Of a stretch of DNA of 64,000 bases, positions 62,201-64,000 are shown piece after piece (positions within the stretch are counted from its first letter, which is position 1; every line of letters starts with the position of its first letter). The stretch comes from Hyphomicrobiales bacterium (GTDB lineage Bacteria > Pseudomonadota > Alphaproteobacteria > Rhizobiales > Rhizobiaceae): assembly GCA_900473185.1 (NCBI GenBank), contig UCKU01000012.1, positions 150,581-214,580 of the forward strand, read 5' to 3'. A model generated the notes under the pieces. It was not told the origin of the DNA. It searched no databases and saw only the letters and a program-made list of their open reading frames with translations. The position numbers and the translations under genes were made by a program.

Positions 62201-63361
62201 ATGTCCCAATCCCCCCTCGATGCTACCGCTTCGGGCGGTCTGTTTGTCGGCCGCGGCTGGAACCCGAATGTTGCCGGGCCGAGCATCGTAACGCTGCGCG
62301 ACGGCGCGCTCGTCGATATCACTTCCGCTGACGCGCCGACGCTGAGCGCATTGCTGGAGCGAGCCGATGCGGCAGAGTTCGTCCGCGCCGCCGCCGGCAA
62401 GGTGCTCGGCACGCTGGAGGCGATTGCCGCCAACAGCACCGGCAAGCCGGATACGAGCAAAGCCTATCTGCTGGCGCCGGCTGACCTGCAGGCGATCAAG
62501 GCCTGCGGCGTGACCTTCGCCCAGTCGATGATCGAACGCGTCATCGAGGAAAAAGCTGCCGGCAATCCGGATCGCGCAGCTTCTATCCGTGAACGCGTCA
62601 GCACACTGATCGGCGGCAGCCTGACGAATATCAAGGCCGGCTCGCCGGAAGCCGCCAAGGTCAAGCAGGCGCTGATCGAGGAAGGTATCTGGTCGCAATA
62701 TCTCGAAGTCGGTATCGGCCCTGACGCCGAAGTCTTCACCAAGTCGCCGGTGCTTTCCTCCGTTGGTTGGGGCTCGGATGTCGGGCTGCACCCAATCTCG
62801 ACCTGGAACAATCCGGAACCGGAAATCGTCCTGGCGGTCAACAGCCGCGGCGAGATCAAGGGCGCGACACTCGGCAATGACGTGAACCTGCGCGATGTCG
62901 AGGGCCGCTCGGCGCTCTTGCTCGGCAAGGCGAAGGATAACAACGCCTCCTGCTCCATAGGCCCCTTCATCCGTCTGTTTGACGCGAGCTTCAGCCTCGA
63001 CGATGTGCGCAAGGCCGAACTTGATCTCAAGGTCACCGGTCAGGACGGTTTCGTGCTGCACGGCAAGAGCTCGATGTCGCAGATCAGCCGCGACCCGACC
63101 GATCTCGTCAAGCAGACCGTCGGCGCCCACCACCAGTATCCTGATGGGTTCATGCTGTTCCTCGGCACGCTCTTTGCGCCGACGCAGGATCGCGACGCAA
63201 AGAACCAGGGTTTCACCCACAAGATCGGCGACGTTGTGGAAATCTCGTCACCCGGTCTCGGCGCGCTGGTCAACACCGTCAGGCTGTCGACCGAATGCCC
63301 GCCCTGGACCTTCGGCATCTCGGCGCTGATGGGCAATCTCGCAAAGCGCGGATTGCTCTGA
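62201..63361 (+). CDS. Fumarylacetoacetate hydrolase family protein
   Basis: 386-residue FAH-fold enzyme. The C-terminal catalytic region has metal-type acidic residues in NNPEPEIVLAV and GATLGNDVNLRDVEGRSALL, then AKDNNASCSIGPFIRLFD. The length, with an N-terminal domain of about 150 residues, is like sugar-acid dehydratases of this fold (2-keto-3-deoxy pentonate/fuconate type) as much as like acylpyruvases. It is divergent from the two sugar dehydrogenases, which supports a sugar-acid role. Confidence 0.82.
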   Translation: MSQSPLDATASGGLFVGRGWNPNVAGPSIVTLRDGALVDITSADAPTLSALLERADAAEFVRAAAGKVLGTLEAIAANSTGKPDTSKAYLLAPADLQAIKACGVTFAQSMIERVIEEKAAGNPDRAASIRERVSTLIGGSLTNIKAGSPEAAKVKQALIEEGIWSQYLEVGIGPDAEVFTKSPVLSSVGWGSDVGLHPISTWNNPEPEIVLAVNSRGEIKGATLGNDVNLRDVEGRSALLLGKAKDNNASCSIGPFIRLFDASFSLDDVRKAELDLKVTGQDGFVLHGKSSMSQISRDPTDLVKQTVGAHHQYPDGFMLFLGTLFAPTQDRDAKNQGFTHKIGDVVEISSPGLGALVNTVRLSTECPPWTFGISALMGNLAKRGLL

Positions 63362-63362
63362 G

Positions 63363-64000
63363 CTACTGGTTTCGTCTGATACCTTGCAGGAGGTCGAGAA
63401 CAGAGTTCGCGGCCTCGAGTACATTGGTACCTGGACCGAACACGGCGGCGACGCCATGCTCGTGCAGGAATTCATAATCTTGCCGGGGAATGACGCCGCC
63501 GCAGACGACGATGATATCGCCGCCGCCCTGCTCCTTCAGCCGGTCGATCAGCTGTGGCAGCAGTGTCCGGTGACCGGCGGCGAGCGACGAGACGCCGACG
63601 ACATTGACCTTCTCACTGAGCGCCATGCTCGCCGCCTCTTCCGGCGTCTGGAACAGCGGGCCGGCAAGAACATCGAAACCGACATCGCCAAAGGCCGAGG
63701 CAATAACCTTGGCGCCGCGGTCATGTCCGTCCTGGCCGAGCTTGGCAACCATGATCTTCGGCTTTCTGCCCATCGCCTCGGTCACTTCCGCCATACGCAC
63801 CTTGAGCACGTCAAGCTCGGGCTCGTCCCGGTAGGCCGCACCATAGACGCCGCGGATAACCTTGGGCGTGGCGAAATGATCGCCGAAAACGTCGCGCATC
63901 GCATCCGAGATTTCGCCGACGGTGGCGCGGGCGCGCGCTGCTTCGACGGCGGCTGCAAGCAGATTGCCATTGCCGCTGCGGGCAATTTCCGAAAGCGCGG
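63363..64000 (-). CDS. scpA: Methylmalonyl-CoA mutase, C-terminal part (5' end off window)
   Basis: The last 211 codons of the large subunit. The B12-binding domain is complete: KLGQDGHDRGAKVIASAFGD with the DxHxxG cobalt-ligand motif, GFDVLAGPLFQTP, and VCGGVIPRQDYEFLHEHGV. It interconverts succinyl-CoA and methylmalonyl-CoA with adenosylcobalamin, in the propionyl-CoA/PHB-linked pathway. Only two bases separate its stop from that of the FAH gene. Confidence 0.93.
   Translation of the reverse strand, partial: ALSEIARSGNGNLLAAAVEAARARATVGEISDAMRDVFGDHFATPKVIRGVYGAAYRDEPELDVLKVRMAEVTEAMGRKPKIMVAKLGQDGHDRGAKVIASAFGDVGFDVLAGPLFQTPEEAASMALSEKVNVVGVSSLAAGHRTLLPQLIDRLKEQGGGDIIVVCGGVIPRQDYEFLHEHGVAAVFGPGTNVLEAANSVLDLLQGIRRNQ

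Noticed and set aside
62008..62460. 150-codon minus-strand frame at the start of the FAH gene
   Set aside because: Its tail looks protein-like, but most of it is antisense to the FAH coding region and there is no ribosome site. Only conservation outside the FAH gene would revive it.

Overview
The window reads as alpha-proteobacterial, most likely a Rhizobium of the etli/leguminosarum group. It is GC-rich and packed with solute-uptake operons. It carries the divergent dctB/dctA pair behind a sigma-54 promoter, a MocE-type ferredoxin/oxygenase set, FixK/FNR-type boxes ahead of a cyd operon, and many small rhizobial proteins. All identifications rest on reading the sequence and on family knowledge; no database search was run. 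I saw no rRNA, tRNA, CRISPR array, insertion sequence or phage gene.

Layout. 1-3.0 kb: dctB (cut by the left edge) and dctA with enhancer sites, an IHF site and a -24/-12 promoter between them. 3.0-10.5 kb: a binding-protein-dependent sugar ABC operon on the minus strand, divergent from a ROK regulator, a Gfo/Idh/MocA dehydrogenase and a ThuA-domain protein; together they resemble a paralogue of the thu disaccharide system. 10.6-13 kb: two small conserved proteins, a LysR regulator and a methyltransferase. 13-33.4 kb: a large accessory block with two NtaA/DszA-type flavin monooxygenases, two SfnB/DszC-type acyl-CoA-dehydrogenase-fold enzymes, two sugar-type (Rbs-like) ABC systems, a Dpp/Opp-type ABC system and a class V aminotransferase. 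It looks like uptake plus oxidative C-S or C-N cleavage of organic compounds, and no flavin reductase is visible.

33.4-42 kb: an operon with a Ugp/Mal-type ABC transporter, a glycerophosphodiester phosphodiesterase, a LacI regulator and an inositol-monophosphatase-family enzyme, plus a second, divergent phosphodiesterase facing it. This suggests scavenging of glycerophosphodiesters, possibly glycerophosphoinositol. 42.5-48.4 kb: a rhizopine-catabolism-like (moc) cluster: sugar isomerase/epimerase, ferredoxin reductase, orphan periplasmic binding protein, Rieske ferredoxin, membrane di-iron oxygenase and a LacI regulator.

48.6-52.1 kb: YbaK deacylase, Tim44-like protein, hydroxyacid dehydrogenase and HupE. 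52.1-59.3 kb: a GbsR/MarR regulator followed by cydDC-cydAB-cydX for the high-affinity cytochrome bd oxidase, behind two perfect FixK/FNR-type boxes and a 26-bp perfect palindrome. 59.3-64 kb: a VOC protein with two Gfo/Idh/MocA dehydrogenases, a divergent fumarylacetoacetate-hydrolase-family enzyme, and the 3' end of methylmalonyl-CoA mutase.

Two features recur through the window. Five of the six ABC binding-protein genes (or the orphan one) are followed by a strong intercistronic hairpin, and three promoters of the 14-21 kb block share a short AT-rich motif.
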